DNA from: Acheta domesticus
Taxonomy: Eukaryota > Arthropoda > Insecta > Orthoptera > Gryllidae
Reading direction: 5' to 3'
DNA: 64,000 nucleotides
Assembly (NCBI GenBank): GCA_031308135.1
Contig: JAHLJT010000631.1
Span: forward strand, 216,389,773 to 216,453,772
Below, one piece after another: positions 1-12,246 of this stretch. Position 1 is the first letter of the stretch; each line of letters starts with the position of its first letter. The notes under the pieces are model-generated. The model did not search any database, was not told the origin of the DNA, and worked only from the letters and a program-made list of their open reading frames with translations. The translations under genes and the position numbers were made by a program.

Positions 1-1610
1 TTAAAAAGATAATATAGAGAAACTGACATATTCCCTGATAAATAAAGAGCAATGAAAAAAATATGATGAAACTCGTTTAATAGAAACACAGACAGATTTT
101 AAATATATAGATTATTCCTTAGATTGTGTAAATAAATCATGTGAAGATATAAGTGTGCACAAAATAAAAAAAGAGCTAATGGCTATGAAGAACAACAAAG
201 CTCCCAGTCCTGGAGGTGTTCTTGTTGAATTGTTGAAACATTTGGCAGAAATATTTAATAAATGTCTGAAAGGAGAAGCCGTACCAAAAGACTGGAAATG
301 TGCATATATTACATCACTTTATAAGAAAGTAAACAAAAGCTGTTTGCACCAATTACAGGGACTTGAGTGTCACAATTGATGGGACCCTTCCCATCAACTA
401 GAAGGCTGTATGGACAGGTTCTGAGAGGTCGCATTGAAAGGGATATGATGGAACTAGAAGAACAGAGTGGATTTATATCTGGTTGATCCTACACAGATAA
501 TCTCTTTTGCCTGAAACAGCTGATGGAAAAGTCCATACAGATGCCCATTACTTGATTTTGTAGCCCTAAGAAAAGCATACGATAGTGTACCAGTGGAAAA
601 GTTGTGGGAAGCAATGAAAGAAAACATCCATGGGCAGTGCATAAATGCTGTAAAGAGGTTCTATGAAGGAAATAGCAGCCAGGTTAAAGCTTACACAGGC
701 TTATCAGACTCTTTTATGACTAACAAGGGATTAAGACAAAGATGTTGTTTATCCCCAACACTTTCCGAAATATACATTTCATCAGCCTTGAGAAAATGGA
801 CAAAAAAGTGCACTAAAATGGGAATTCAGTTAGGGGAAGAAAATATACATAATTTATTATTTCTAATGACCAAGTGGTTCTTGCAGAAGATGTAAATGAT
901 GCTTCCTACATGATGAGAAAACTTGTAGAGGAATATGAAAAATGGGAATTGGAAATTAACTTGGAAAAGACTCACTATTTAGTAGTTGGTGATGTACAGG
1001 AAGATTTAATTCTAGAGGGTTCTAAGATTAAAAATGTCAAAGATTTTAAGTATTTCGGAGTTATTCTGACTGAAGAGGGTACGGATCAAGACAATATTTT
1101 ATCAAAATCGGAAAAGGTCGACAATTAATCAGTAAATTAAACCCACTACTTTGGAGTAAGGACATTAGAACTAAAACAAAAATCCAGCTGTTTAAGTCTT
1201 TGGTGGAGAGCGCAGTAACCTATGGCTTTGAAATGTGGGTACTAAACCAAGCTCTGAAAAAGAGAATTAATAGTGTTGAAAATAGTTTTTGGAGAAGATG
1301 CTGTGGAGTCGTGCTGCTTGATCATGTAAAAACAAAGACTATAAAAAGGCGATTAAGTATAGAAGGATGCTTAAGTGATGTTGTTGAAAAGAAAAGATTG
1401 TTATGGTATGGCCACTTACAAAGGATGGATTCAGAAAGACTGCTCAAATTTGGGCAAACCTTTTAAAAGGTTTATAACTGGTCACCAGCAAGACGGAAGA
1501 AAAGAGGTCGGCCAAGAGTGAAATGGAAGGATGGTGTAACAGTGGCAATGGAAAGAAGAGATATGTTACAAGACTCTTGACATTACAAAACAAAATGGCA
1601 CCTTGGATGT
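1..1610 (+). pseudogene. Broken non-LTR (LINE) reverse transcriptase
   Basis: Three reading frames, used in turn, together give the reverse transcriptase and C-terminal tail of an insect LINE. Visible pieces in order are the N-terminal KNNKAPSPGG block (about 190-220), an AYDSVP palm segment (about 575-600), LRQRCCLSPT (about 730-765), the catalytic box, then EYEKWELEINLEKT (about 930-975), FKYFGVILTEEGT (about 1045-1085), a YGFEMW thumb block (about 1220), RRCCG (about 1295) and a GRPR-containing basic tail (about 1510). The catalytic FADD box is destroyed: at 866-880 it reads FSNDQ and lies across a frame change. Internal stops and frameshifts make it inactive. The element enters from beyond the window, so its endonuclease is not seen. 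The family is a common insect endonuclease-reverse transcriptase type; the clade is not resolved. Confidence 0.88.
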
Positions 1611-1619
1611 GATAAATAG

Positions 1620-3180
1620 CGAATATAGAGCTGTAAACATCGCTACTATACTATATCTATATTAGAACTATTTTATTATTTAAACAATAATATTGTTTAT
1701 TATCCTATACACACTACAAATATATTATACATTGTAATAAATATGTTTATTATTTAACCAAAATCTATGGTGCCCCCACTCCCCCACAATCAGCTGGATT
1801 CGCCTCTGTGCACAGTTTTTATAACATAAAACAGGACATTTCTGAAATATGGAAGAAGAAATCGGGACAAAGCAGGACATGAGTTTATAAAGAAAATGTG
1901 CTTCATAAATGACTTCACTGCTTTACTGAGACTAGTACTTTTAATAACCAACTTACAAACAACCTGCTCAACATGAACTTATGATTTCTCATTCAGGAAC
2001 ATTACTATGAACTTTGAATTTATCAGAAGATTTGATATTTTGTAAGAGTTTGGAATTGCTTAATAACAGAGTTTTTAAAATTACAATTTCTTAAATAGTT
2101 TTGGTAGAAAAATGTTTTTTTTTCATCAATCCCAAAGGAGTTCACAATTGAAAATTCCCTTTCCACCACAGCATTTTTGCCTGGTACCGCCGGAGCAAAC
2201 CTCACAACCACCTCTGTTTTACATGGATTGCCTCTACTTTTAAATGTGTGGAAGACATCACTCCATTTTTTATCAATCTCTTACATTAACTTTTTCCCAT
2301 TCCTCAAATTTTCTAGATAAAAGTTTGTTGAAATGTAAGTGCTAGGGTAGTAGCAGAAACCAGATTGCATCTAGGAAGAGTGAGGTTGTAGCCAAAAACA
2401 AACAATCAGGACATTTTGCGTCCCATTAATATTTTGTCGGGACAATGAGACACATAATGAAAAGAAAGGACAATTCCGTTAAAAACAGGACATCTGGTCA
2501 CCCTATGTTACAGTAACAAGATGCTGTTGTGTTAAAAATATATTCATGATTTTTGTTGATATTGATTGACAATTTCAAATAATTTATAAGCATATTTTTG
2601 ATTTTTCGAAGACTCTAATAAAAATATTTTATTAATTTGTAGAATAAATTACTATTATCTTGACAAAAGTACCATAGTACAATAATTCTATTATTAATAT
2701 TTGAACAAATTATATCTGATTTTCTTCTAAATAATTAACTTGTTGATTTAGCTACAGGGATGAAGAGTGAAAAGAAAGCACCAGCTGAAAAGAAAATGAA
2801 AATAGAAATTAATAAATAGAAACAAGAAAAATATTGTTATGTATGGAAGTCAATTTTGCAAATAAGTCATAGAATAATTGTTACAAATGAGGCAATGATG
2901 TTAAAAATGTGTCTATTGGCACTTGAATTATGATTGCTCTAGAGGACATGTTGCTGCAAATATCAATAGATTTTTTTTTAGAATTAATCCTGAATTCCTC
3001 TATACCCACGCGTATCATTATGTACATAAATCAAAAATTGATTCACAGATTACTGGAGCCTGTGCCTTCAAGTGTAATTTTTTTTAACAAAATATTATTA
3101 TTTTATTCTCATTCTTTTATCACTCACTGAAGTATTATAATAATCCTTATCAAGTTTAATGTCATTTTGACAACTTTTCT
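1620..3180. other. AT-rich intergenic stretch with an old DNA-transposon end
   Basis: No gene is visible. At 2470-2506 the minus strand reads AGGGTGACCAGATGTCC followed by a GGACA-rich stretch. Similar GGACA and CGGGACA words occur at 1833-1880 and 2410-2450. This looks like a degenerate non-autonomous transposon whose ends resemble the widespread AGGGTGACCA type. No target duplication was found. Confidence 0.35.
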
Positions 3181-3690
3181 ACAAGTAATGTACTTCAGCT
3201 TCCAGGTCAGTGACCCCCATCTTGATCAGATTCTTGTCCAGTTTCCCTGATCCATTGAGCAAATGCTGAGATGGCCCTTTGTTTTGCTTCTGGACATAAA
3301 TGTAGCTTCACTATGTGCACATTTTGTTGAGCACTCCTTTTGCGTTCAGTGGTAGGAGTAGAGCTGAGGGTGAGTAACTTTTTTGTTAGCAATGCAGAAA
3401 AATCGTATCTGCATTTTGTTTTCTGTTGCAAGTATGTTTTCTATAACTTGGGAAAGAAATATCTAGTTTTTCAAATGTTGCTAACCTTGTGCTTTTTTAA
3501 ATTTTATTATTATTATATCTTTTTTATATTTTATTCATCTTTCAAGTATCGTACTTATAGTTAAAATGTTGGGAAGGGATTGCGGAACTTCAGAAAACTT
3601 GCACAAATAATCTTCTTCCCCCTACATCATATACAGTTTTCACTGCTTTTTTTGACCAAATAAATCAAATCAAATTAAAGTCTTAACAGT
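3180..3690 (+). mobile_element. 3' UTR fragment of a Jockey/CR1-like LINE
   Basis: The stretch from ACTTCAGCTTCCAGGTCAG to TTTTTGACCAAATAAATCAAAT matches, block by block, the sequence downstream of the reverse transcriptase at 33210-33806, and a third copy at 60920-61100. Shared words include TTGTCCAGTTTCCCTGATCCAT, GAGCAAATGCTGAGATGGCC, GTAGCTTCACT and a terminal ATATACAGTTTTTACTG followed by an AAAT tail. No coding sequence is attached here, so it is a 5'-truncated copy. Confidence 0.75.
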
Positions 3691-4208
3691 CAAATTAAAG
3701 TTTGTTCCCAATTGTAACCGTTATGACTTGTTTGCAAAACCATACTGATTATGTTAAATTTATATGAAAATGTTAAACTTTCATTGTTTGGTAGGAATTT
3801 GTTTATTATTTTAATTGATAACATAGACAAAAACTAGTCTAAACTTCAACTTTTATGTAATATGTGTAATATGTTATTGCACATTTAATGTGTGACTAAT
3901 GTGTTTATTATTTTTATTGTAGATTCTGATTTATGACTTTCACCTGTAGAAGGACTGTGTGTCCGAAACGCATAGTGAACTTTTAAGATTTATGTGTATG
4001 TACTAATAAATGCAGTATGAATTTTATATAATGACTTTGTATTTAGTTCTTTTGATGTAATGTTTAGATGTATACTGTCTATAAACTCAGAAAATGGGCC
4101 AAGGTACTACGATTAAATTCTTAACATTTGTTTAGATAGTGAATGTATTATTTTTCTTAGAACCTTACTTACTGATGATTCCTAAAAATTAACAGAATTT
4201 TTACCAAC
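3690..4208. other. Region downstream of SV2-like copy 1; last exon not found
   Basis: The terminal coding exon of copy 1 should lie here or further left on the minus strand. I looked for the LLxPSPKK-type ending seen in copies 2 and 3 and did not find it. At 3938-3979 there is a small motif: CTGTAGA, a GGAC/GTCC stem with a TGTGT loop, then GAAAC, all flanked by TTCAC/GTGAA. See findings. Confidence 0.4.
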
Positions 4209-4744
4209 CTATAACAACACCACTCAGAAGAAACATGAGCAATGCACAATTCATTTCTAAGAGGACTCCAAATAGCATGCTGCTACATATTGTTCCTATT
4301 CGACCCATCATGAGAGATAGACTTAATGCCATAGCACTGTAAACATAAATTAAAATGTTTAAAATCCATAGAAAATGTGATTCATTATGTAGTATTACTA
4401 GCTTGTTTCTATTGAAAAGTTCTATCAAATCATTTTTTGTTTACCGTAAACTTGTAGGGAAAGCATCAACAACCACATTATTGATGACACTGATACACAT
4501 TGCAGGAAGTATAAAGAACAAGGTAGGGAGGGCAATCAACTCCTCTGCAGTTTTAGCGAAGTACAAACCAATTCCACAACTGCCTGTTCCCAGGAGACAC
4601 ACCCCTAAAACACATAATTTTTTTTCACTAAGTTCTCCCACAAAATTTGTAAAATTTTGTAAAATATTGATTTATTTAAATTACTTCCTTGACTTATAAA
4701 AATAATTTACTTTTAATGCATACATAACTTTAAATGGTCCTTAC

Positions 4745-5659
4745 ACAGAATGGTTTTCTTCCTGACATATTTTAAAATAAAACCCACAAGCAGAAAAGCT
4801 CCACTAGAAGAAGCACCAATAATCATACTATTCACAAATGACTGAGGGCTAATGTGTGGTTGGCACTCCTCAATGGCACCCATAGATCTGTATTTAAGAG
4901 GGAGAAAAATAAAGAATTTTATAGATTATTTTTGTACTGAAGATAAATTGATTTTTTAGACAGAGACTTGTAAAAGTAGTTATTTTAGGGCATGCACAGC
5001 ATGCTAAATGTTCAATTTTTGTCACTATTGCTAAATGTGAGATGATGCTCAAATGTTCAGATAGATCTATGATTGCAATAAATAAAACAAAATACTTTCA
5101 TCTGACTGCATCCGTTGCTGTTGGCCTTAATGGGTCATTTAGTGATATGTGTACTTGAATTAAAATAAAAATCAGTAAGGCTCTTTAAAAACTAGTGACA
5201 CGTGTGGTAAAAGTGATTTTATTTGCTTGTAAGATTGTGCCACTCAGCCTATTATCTATGTGTCACAACATTTCCTACTCACAAAATCAAATGTCACTTT
5301 TACCACTCGTAACATAAATAATTAGTATTTCCTCATAACATTTTCTTTATTTTTCAATAAAAAAGTACTTTAGTTGTATTGAAGAAAAAATATACCTGTT
5401 GTTTACAGAAATATTATAATCTTGAACAGTCAGATCTTGGTTAAATATCCCATTCAAATCTATATTCGGATCCATTGATGGCAATCCCACCAGTGCACTA
5501 TAGGCCCCTGTAAAGTTTTGGAGGTTCTTTTCACTAGATTGAATTTCGTGAAAGGTTCGGTAAGCGGTACATATGGTAGCACTTTCATTGGGGAAAAGAA
5601 GTTCATATTCAGATACTCTAGTGAGCATTTCTGGCAGCCATAATATAAGTCCATTAGAA
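4745..5659 (-). pseudogene. Copy 1 TM7, short luminal loop and TM8, in two exons
   Basis: Exon 5659-5396 begins SNGLILWLPEML (TM7) and runs into a luminal segment with N-glycosylation sequons NES, NFT and NIS. Exon 4887-4745 begins SMGAIEECQPHISPQSF and contains TM8 (about VNSMIIGASSSGAFLLVGFIL) plus the YVRKKTIL loop. Together they are 407 nt, against 578-587 nt in the single matching exon of copies 2 and 3, and they lack the NDT-rich segment of those copies. The intron between them (5395-4888) is absent from the other two copies. Confidence 0.8.
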
Positions 5660-6814
5660 CTGTAACATAGAATAAACAGGGGAACTAAGAAATAGGTTGA
5701 AATAGACAAAAAAGAAGTAGAGATCTCGTGACAGGTAAGAATATACTTAATGATAGAACTAATTGGATTGTAGTACTCCATCAAAATAAATGCAGTTTTC
5801 ACCTTATTTAGTGATACTTGAAAGCTCACAATTATCTGAAGAGATATAAGATTTAAATGGAGTGGGATGAGCTACATGCTCATTGTTTCCATTTCAGACT
5901 TTCCTAATGTTGACTCATTTCATTTCCTTTGAGAAGGTGGATTTATAACATCAACATGAGGGAGATCAGTGATTCATGAGAATTTCAAACACATTAGAAA
6001 CATATCTGATATGACATTAACAAGAAGTAATGATTAGTTGAAACCATGTCATTAACTGATTTTTGTTAGTAGGCCTAGTTCTCAATTTCATGAACAAGCA
6101 CTGCCACTACCTATAGGCAAACTAGGCGACCGCCTAGGGTGCAAACCTCAAGGGGCAAATTTGGTACATTTTCTATAATGAATATTATTGTTCTATTTTT
6201 TTGTGAAAGTTATTAATTTAAAGAAGAAAGAAAGAAGTTAGAAACTACTACTTAGAAAGTAGTTAATTTTTGTTGAATATACACTTATTATTACCTACTA
6301 AGAATTATTTGCTTACTCTTCAAAAACTTGTATTTACTTAATTTAAATATTAAATGTATTAAAACATGGAACTTGTTTTAAGAATATTTACAGTGTCAGT
6401 GCATCTAACAAATTTTAATGGTATATTTTTTTATCAAAGTGGAAATTTGCACCCCTCGAAAGCAGCTACAAAATTAATTTTTGCGCCCTCGGGCTAAACA
6501 CTTGGGCGCAAAGATGTACTTTGTAACCTTTTCCTTGGACGCAACAGTTCCACTTATCATACATGAATAACAACAAATTAAAATGGTGCCTATTGCAATA
6601 CAACGTGCACAAACGAAAAATTCTATTTAGTGCCCTGCATACTAAAAATATTTCGTATCAAGGGCATAAAATATAGAAGACAATTTTTTATAATTTTATT
6701 ACAAATGACCTACTTGATATAGCTGAATTAATCAAACAATTCACGTAACAAAAAGCACATAACGTTAAATTTTAATATGTTTCATTGAAAGTTTGTAAAA
6801 TCGTTTCTCTTACA

Positions 6815-7698
6815 CTAATTATGATTGCTTTTATACTTGTAAATATCATTTGTTGTACATTTGTGGTTTTTTCGCCAAATCCCGGATAACAAATCCAGTT
6901 TGTTTGCTGCTATCGTGCGATCAGTTTGAATTTGTTGGTCGTACAATATCATACACAATCCAACAGACGTCACCGGTTTTGGTGAGTGTTCGTACCACTT
7001 GGGGCATGTGTTTGGAACTTCAAGGGCGGTACAGATCTGCCAGTGGAGGTAGCTACACACCCTGTCATGTCTTTTCAAGTATTCTGTCTTTGCTAGGATT
7101 GGACAAGCTGAGACAATATGATCAATGGTTGCTCCTGGCAAATGCGTCATTTATCATCTTGGGAAATTTTGAGAACCGCTTTATCATAATGTCGTGTTCT
7201 CAAGGCCTGATCTTGGGCAGCTATTACAAGTGCTTCCAATTCTGGCTTCATTCTTCCCCTTTTAAGCCACATAAATGATTGATCTTTATTGATCTGAACC
7301 TTGTCCATTCTTTTTAGGTATTGTCCGTGGAGTGGTTTGTCTCTCCACGATTTCTTTAACATTTTTTGTGTCTCAAATTTCATGTTAAGTAACATCAGAA
7401 GTTCAGTGTCTCTGTCATTCGGGGTGTCTTGCATAGTCTTGTTTGCAATGCTTCTTGCTACACTTACAATGCCTCTGTTTCCCATTCTTCGGTCAGATTT
7501 CATGACCTGCCTCATTAGAGGGTCATCTTGATGGCTGACTACATACTTTCCCATCCCAGTTATTGCATTGTGCCAGGAGGCTTCAATTTGTCTGAGGCCT
7601 CTTTCTCCTTCCTTACGTGACACATAAAGTCTATGTACATCAGCCCAGGGGTGGGCAACATGATGCATTGTAAGCAGTTTTCTGGTTTTTCGATCCAT
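6815..7698 (-). pseudogene. LINE pol C-terminal fragment nested in the hAT element
   Basis: Minus-strand reading starts MDRKTRKLLTMHHVAHP and continues GVRGL-type VSRKEGERGLRQIEASW, to about 7150. A second frame overlaps by a few bases and gives HLPGATIDHIVSACPILAKTEYLKRH and a short tail to 6815. This is the region after the reverse transcriptase of a LINE family widespread in animals, which normally has a Cys-His knuckle of the form CxxC-HxxxxC. The knuckle's first cysteines are missing at the frame junction (about 7147-7160), replaced by a stop. No palm domain is present, so it is a 3' fragment. Confidence 0.8.
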
Positions 7699-7803
7699 GA
7701 TGCGAATTTCCTATTCAGTCCAGTCTACTAGTCTGAAACTGTATTCGGCTACAGGCACTGCTAAACTACCTATTGCTGATATTTATTCCTTTTAAAAATT
7801 TCT

Positions 7804-7849
7804 TTTATTATTATTATTATTATTATTATTGTTATTTTTATTATTATTG
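7804..7849. repeat. (TTA)n microsatellite
   Basis: A run of TTA/ATT trinucleotides with one G interruption near 7831, close to the right end of the hAT-type element. Confidence 0.9.
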
Positions 7850-7919
7850 AAGAGGGGGCGCAAACACCTAATTTTGCCTGGGGCGCAAAATAACCTAGTG
7901 CCAGTCCTGTGAACAAGGT

Positions 7920-9190
7920 ATTACATGAATTATGTTTTACCCATTACAATATAATTCAATGTTATGTTTCAAATGCTGTTTTTCATGCATGATTATGTGT
8001 TCAATATTAACAAGATCCTCTCTTGTCACCAACTGGAATATTCATATGTACTTTTCCCCCATACTCCCCAAAACATCTCAAACTGTTTTATTGTTCATTG
8101 ACAAAATAAATCAATTCAAATCAAACTGAATGTGTTTGTGGCTAAATGAATGGCAGCTAAATTAATATGTTAACTTAATGTGGATGAAGTATATTTTATT
8201 CAGCTACATAAATATTTGTTACAAATAAAATAAAAGTCCCTACTAATTTCTGGAAAATTGCTTTCTCTTTTGGGAAGTGAGGACTGTTAGTAATTTTCTT
8301 CCTCACTCTGTTATGAGTCCAAGTCAATTAAAAGTTAATGAAATGATAATTTTAAAGAATAAAGGCTTGATGGTTGAATTCTTATATTAATTTATCTTGC
8401 AGGTCACCATTGTGAGGTAAATCCATTTCTTATTCAAAGTAGAAACAGAAATCATTCTCCTCCACAGAATTGGATGATGTCAGTGTTGAATTTAGGGCAG
8501 TGCAACATTTTCTTTTACTTTGGATGCTCAACCAAGAAGACATCAATTGCTTAATTGTTTGTAATTTGTTCATTAAATAAAACTTATTAAATTATTCTTA
8601 TGAAAAATGTATGACTGATATGGTAAAATGAAGAACAAATTTTTTGCATTAATATTAAATCAAAAAAGAAAGAACATCAAATTAAATTTAAAATAAATTA
8701 TGACCATTAACAATTTTTACAAATGGCACCTAATTTTGCTTCCATACTCATATCTATATTTCTTAAGTCTGCCCCTGATGATGCTCTCACATTCTGTGTC
8801 ACTAGAGTCATTACTTATTTTGGTTTGGCACAGTACATATTTTGGTTGGAGGTTTTAAGGTATAATTGATGCAACTTATTCTGAACACAGGCCTAGCAAT
8901 CTCCATTTCACCGTCCCTGAAGTAAATCCTTCATTAATCTTTGCAATTCCCTTACCTCAACAAAATAACCCATCACACATTAACAAAATATCTTGCCTTC
9001 CTGGTCCCACTTAGCAACTCTAAGAAAATGACCCGTCACCCCCTAAACAAGTTAACCTATCTTTCTCCAACCCACCCTGCAACTAAATCCATCCTCATAT
9101 GGGGGAAGGGTGCAAGAAAAATCAAGAAACACACAAAAAAGAAATAATAAGAGTAAAGAGCCCAAAGTTTATGTGGCAGTCACTCACCAA
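7920..9190. other. Intron stretch of SV2-like copy 1
   Basis: AT-rich, no gene seen. A TTCATTGACAAAATAAATCAA tail at about 8094-8120 resembles the 3' end of the Jockey/CR1-like LINE family found elsewhere in the window, so a very short LINE tail may be present. Confidence 0.4.
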
Positions 9191-10326
9191 TAACACAATT
9201 GAAAGCTAGAAATTCTAGAAAAGCTCTTTAATGATAGACTCAAACATTTTCTCAATTCTAATAACATATTGACAGAGGCTCAACATGGATTTAGAAATGG
9301 TAGATCTACAGATACAGCTATCTTCACCTTTCTAAATGACATATTTGGTGCTCTAGATCAGAAAGAAATCCCCATTGGCTTGTTCCTAGACTTATTCAAA
9401 GCATTTGACATTATTGACCTCTTGATACTGATACTGATACTGATCCTGATACTGTTATCTAAACTTGAAATTTGGGGAATTAGAGGCATTGCACATCAAT
9501 GGGTTACATCTTACCTTTCAAATCATTGTCAAGTAGTCATAATCAAGCATGTTAAAGATACAAAGATTTCAACCCATTTTTTCCCAACCTAAAATGATAA
9601 ATAATGGAGTACCACAAGGATCAATCCTAGGCCCCGTATTATTTCTCTTATACATCAATGACATGCCCTTGACTCTACAAAAGAACAAAATGGTCCTATT
9701 TGCAGATGACACAAACACTATTATTAAAGCAAATACTCAATAAACTCTACGAAAAGAAGCACAAACAGTTCTAGAAGCACTAGTAAAATGGTTCCAGGAA
9801 AATAAACTCATCATAAATACTAGTAAAACTCCCTAAACTTTTGGAATCCACTCTCTAAAGAAAAGCCACCAACACAATTGATGATAAAAAATATGCCTGT
9901 AAAAATTGCCCAAAAAACAACTTTCCTGGGTTTGACTATTCAAGACAATCTAAAATGGAACTCTCACATCACTGATCTAAACAACAAGCTTACCAAGTCA
10001 TGTTATGTCATCTACATTCTTAAGTCAAATTCTAACTTCGATACGCTGCGAACAGTATACGTTGCAAATGTACACTCGCATCTAAAATACGGAATCATAT
10101 TCTGGGGAAATTCTCCAGAAAGTATTCACACTTTCATCATCCAAAAACGAATATTGAGAACAATGACAAACACTATGAGTCCTGCAAACCACTTTTCAAA
10201 ACATTACAAATCCTACCACTACCATGCATGTACATTTTAGAAATATTAATATTCACAAAGAAGGTACTTTTGGAAAACAAGGATTCTGTTACTCTAAACA
10301 CAGAAGTTCATAACTATGATACTAGA

Positions 10327-10327
<1 letters not shown>

Positions 10328-10389
<62 letters not shown>
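10328..10389. repeat. 62-base poly(A) inside LINE coding sequence
   Basis: An uninterrupted run of 62 A. The LINE coding sequence resumes directly after it: NLHVP-like codons follow the YDTRQ codons, as in related elements. It is therefore an expansion of an internal A-rich site, not the 3' end of an element. Confidence 0.85.
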
Positions 10390-10390
<1 letters not shown>

Positions 10391-10923
10391 AACCTGCATG
10401 TCCCACACAGAGAAACTTCACTCTTTTGAAAAAGTACCCTTATAGAAGGCATTACACTATACAACAAACTCCATAGTGAATTTAAAAGCTTAAACTCTGT
10501 ACACACATTCAAAAACTAAACTGAAAGCTTTCCTGTTAAACCATACATTCTACAGTACAAAAGAATATATACATCATAAACACGTATCTACACAATATAA
10601 ACTAGTAGTAATCATTTTTACATACTCTGTTGCATGTTTTGAAACCCCCCAAACTGACTGTTGAATATAAGGGATGGACTCAGCCCAGGCATAAACTCAT
10701 AAGAAGACAACTACTTATTTATTTATTTTTTCTTTCTTCTCTCTTTCTTTTTCCTATTTTTTCCTTTTTTTTATTAGTACAGTTTTTCAATTTTAATCTT
10801 CATTTCTTTTTTCTTCTTTTCTGTATTTTAATACTTAGAAATATCTATATTCTACATTTTATTATTATGTACATATTCTGACTTGTCATACATGGCTTAT
10901 GCTGTACTTATGTGACAAAATAA

Positions 10924-10955
<32 letters not shown>
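10924..10955. repeat. (ATT)n tail
   Basis: ATT repeat at the 3' end of the LINE, following GACAAAATAA. Confidence 0.85.
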
Positions 10956-10956
<1 letters not shown>

Positions 10957-12246
10957 AGCAAGGAAGAGTAGTTTATTAATTAAAACATGACAACACATTT
11001 CACATCAAAAAGGAAAATTTCTTATTGAGAATTACATATTTTCTCAATACTTAGATGCTGATTAAAACTGTAATTTCCTAGTAAACTACAGTAAGAGTTA
11101 AAAGATGGAAAAGAAATCAATCAGACAATAATTCTGAGGAAAATTCATAATTAGTTAAATTACTAAAAATTACTCATTTCACAAAACTGAGGGCAAACTA
11201 CAACTGCTTCATAAATGAAGCTGCTAAATAAAGCCTGTAGAAATTTAATTGCGATTGACAAACATTTATGACTAAGTATGATAATAAATTTAATTGTACA
11301 TTTAATTACCTAGCATACAGTCCAAATTGTATACAGCATGCCAACACTGTGCTGATGAGATAAGGAGGCATGAATATAGGTTTTGTTTGTTCCCACATAT
11401 GTCTCATAATTGCAAGAGGTGAAAGAGATTCTGTTGCATGGACTTTCATATTTTCATGCTTGAGGCTTGTAACCTGAAAAAATATTCTTTTTAACATTAT
11501 ATTTATGGAAGAAAATTAATTTAGGAATTTAATATTAATGGCAGTTAATGTAAATATGTCTCAGGAGTTGATATCCGAAAGTTAATTACTGTCATAAAAA
11601 AAATCTCAATGATATTCACGAGACATAACAGACACTTATGTCAATCAATTTTGGTCCAATAAAAATTGTATTTTCAGTTATTATTCGTAAAATACGTTCT
11701 GATAAAATTACAGGGTAAAGATCAGAAGCATTGCCTGTGTTGAGGGAATAAACTTCCTGCAATACTGAAAGAGCTTGTTTTTCTTTTCCTGCAGCCAATA
11801 AATATTTAGGGCTTTCTGGAACCAATAACCATAATGCCAAGCATGTTATTACAGCAGGAAGAGTAACTAAAACAACAAAGATTCTCCAACTGTTGAAAGT
11901 GCACCATGGCAGTTCAATACTCCAAGATTGAGGAACCACCAACCATGCTAACCTGAAATACCAGACACATTAATACTTATGGCATGTATTATTTTTAATT
12001 TTACTAATAATAATCTTGGCAATGAATTAGTTAAATTTCTTACCTGGTAAACTTGTAGTTCTACAGAAAAGAAAGCACACACTAATACCATTGACTTTGC
12101 TCGTGTTCTATCTGAATGGAACTCTCCAAGGTATACAAAGGCCACTGAACTTGCACAAGAAATACTGTATGGAAAAATTACATCACTGTTAGTCCCTTTA
12201 CACATTTATTATAAGTATTTTGATGTGTTTAAATTATGGTACTTAC

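Larger units (their letters stand above)
6099..7909. mobile_element. hAT-type element with 8-bp target duplication, carrying a LINE fragment
   Basis: Exact 8-bp direct repeats TGAACAAG flank the block at 6091-6098 and 7910-7917. The ends are imperfect inverted repeats: CACTGCCACTACC on the left, and CAGGACTGGCACTAGG read inward from the right. Beyond them are related GGGGCGCAAA / TTGCGCCC words on both sides (about 6140-6170, 6478-6520 and 7855-7890). Eight-base duplications and CA(G)-starting ends fit the hAT superfamily. No hAT transposase is visible, so it is non-autonomous. It sits in the large intron of SV2-like copy 1. Confidence 0.72.
9190..10955 (+). mobile_element. Jockey/CR1-like LINE, 5'-truncated and broken
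   Basis: Reverse transcriptase blocks appear in order: LTEAQHGFR-type block (9269-9300), LFLDLFKAFD (about 9382-9411), the [10 protein letters not shown] motif (about 9606-9635), the catalytic FADD box (about 9700-9711), then FLGLTIQDNLKWNSH (about 9922-9966), the HSHLKYGIIFWG thumb (about 10075-10110), YDTRQ (10315-10327) and a KLHSEFKSLNSVHTFK-like tail (about 10470-10515). The 3' UTR ends TGTGACAAAATAA followed by an (ATT)n tail at 10924-10955, which is how such LINEs terminate. Frame changes near 9590 and 10210, stops after 9740, a CTGATA hexamer expansion at 9423-9457 and a long poly(A) inside the reading frame make it inactive. It lies in the large intron of SV2-like copy 1, antisense to it. 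Confidence 0.87.

Noticed and set aside
6850..7531. Plus-strand open frames of 76-142 codons
   Set aside because: Antisense shadows of the LINE fragment on the minus strand, which carries recognisable pol motifs.
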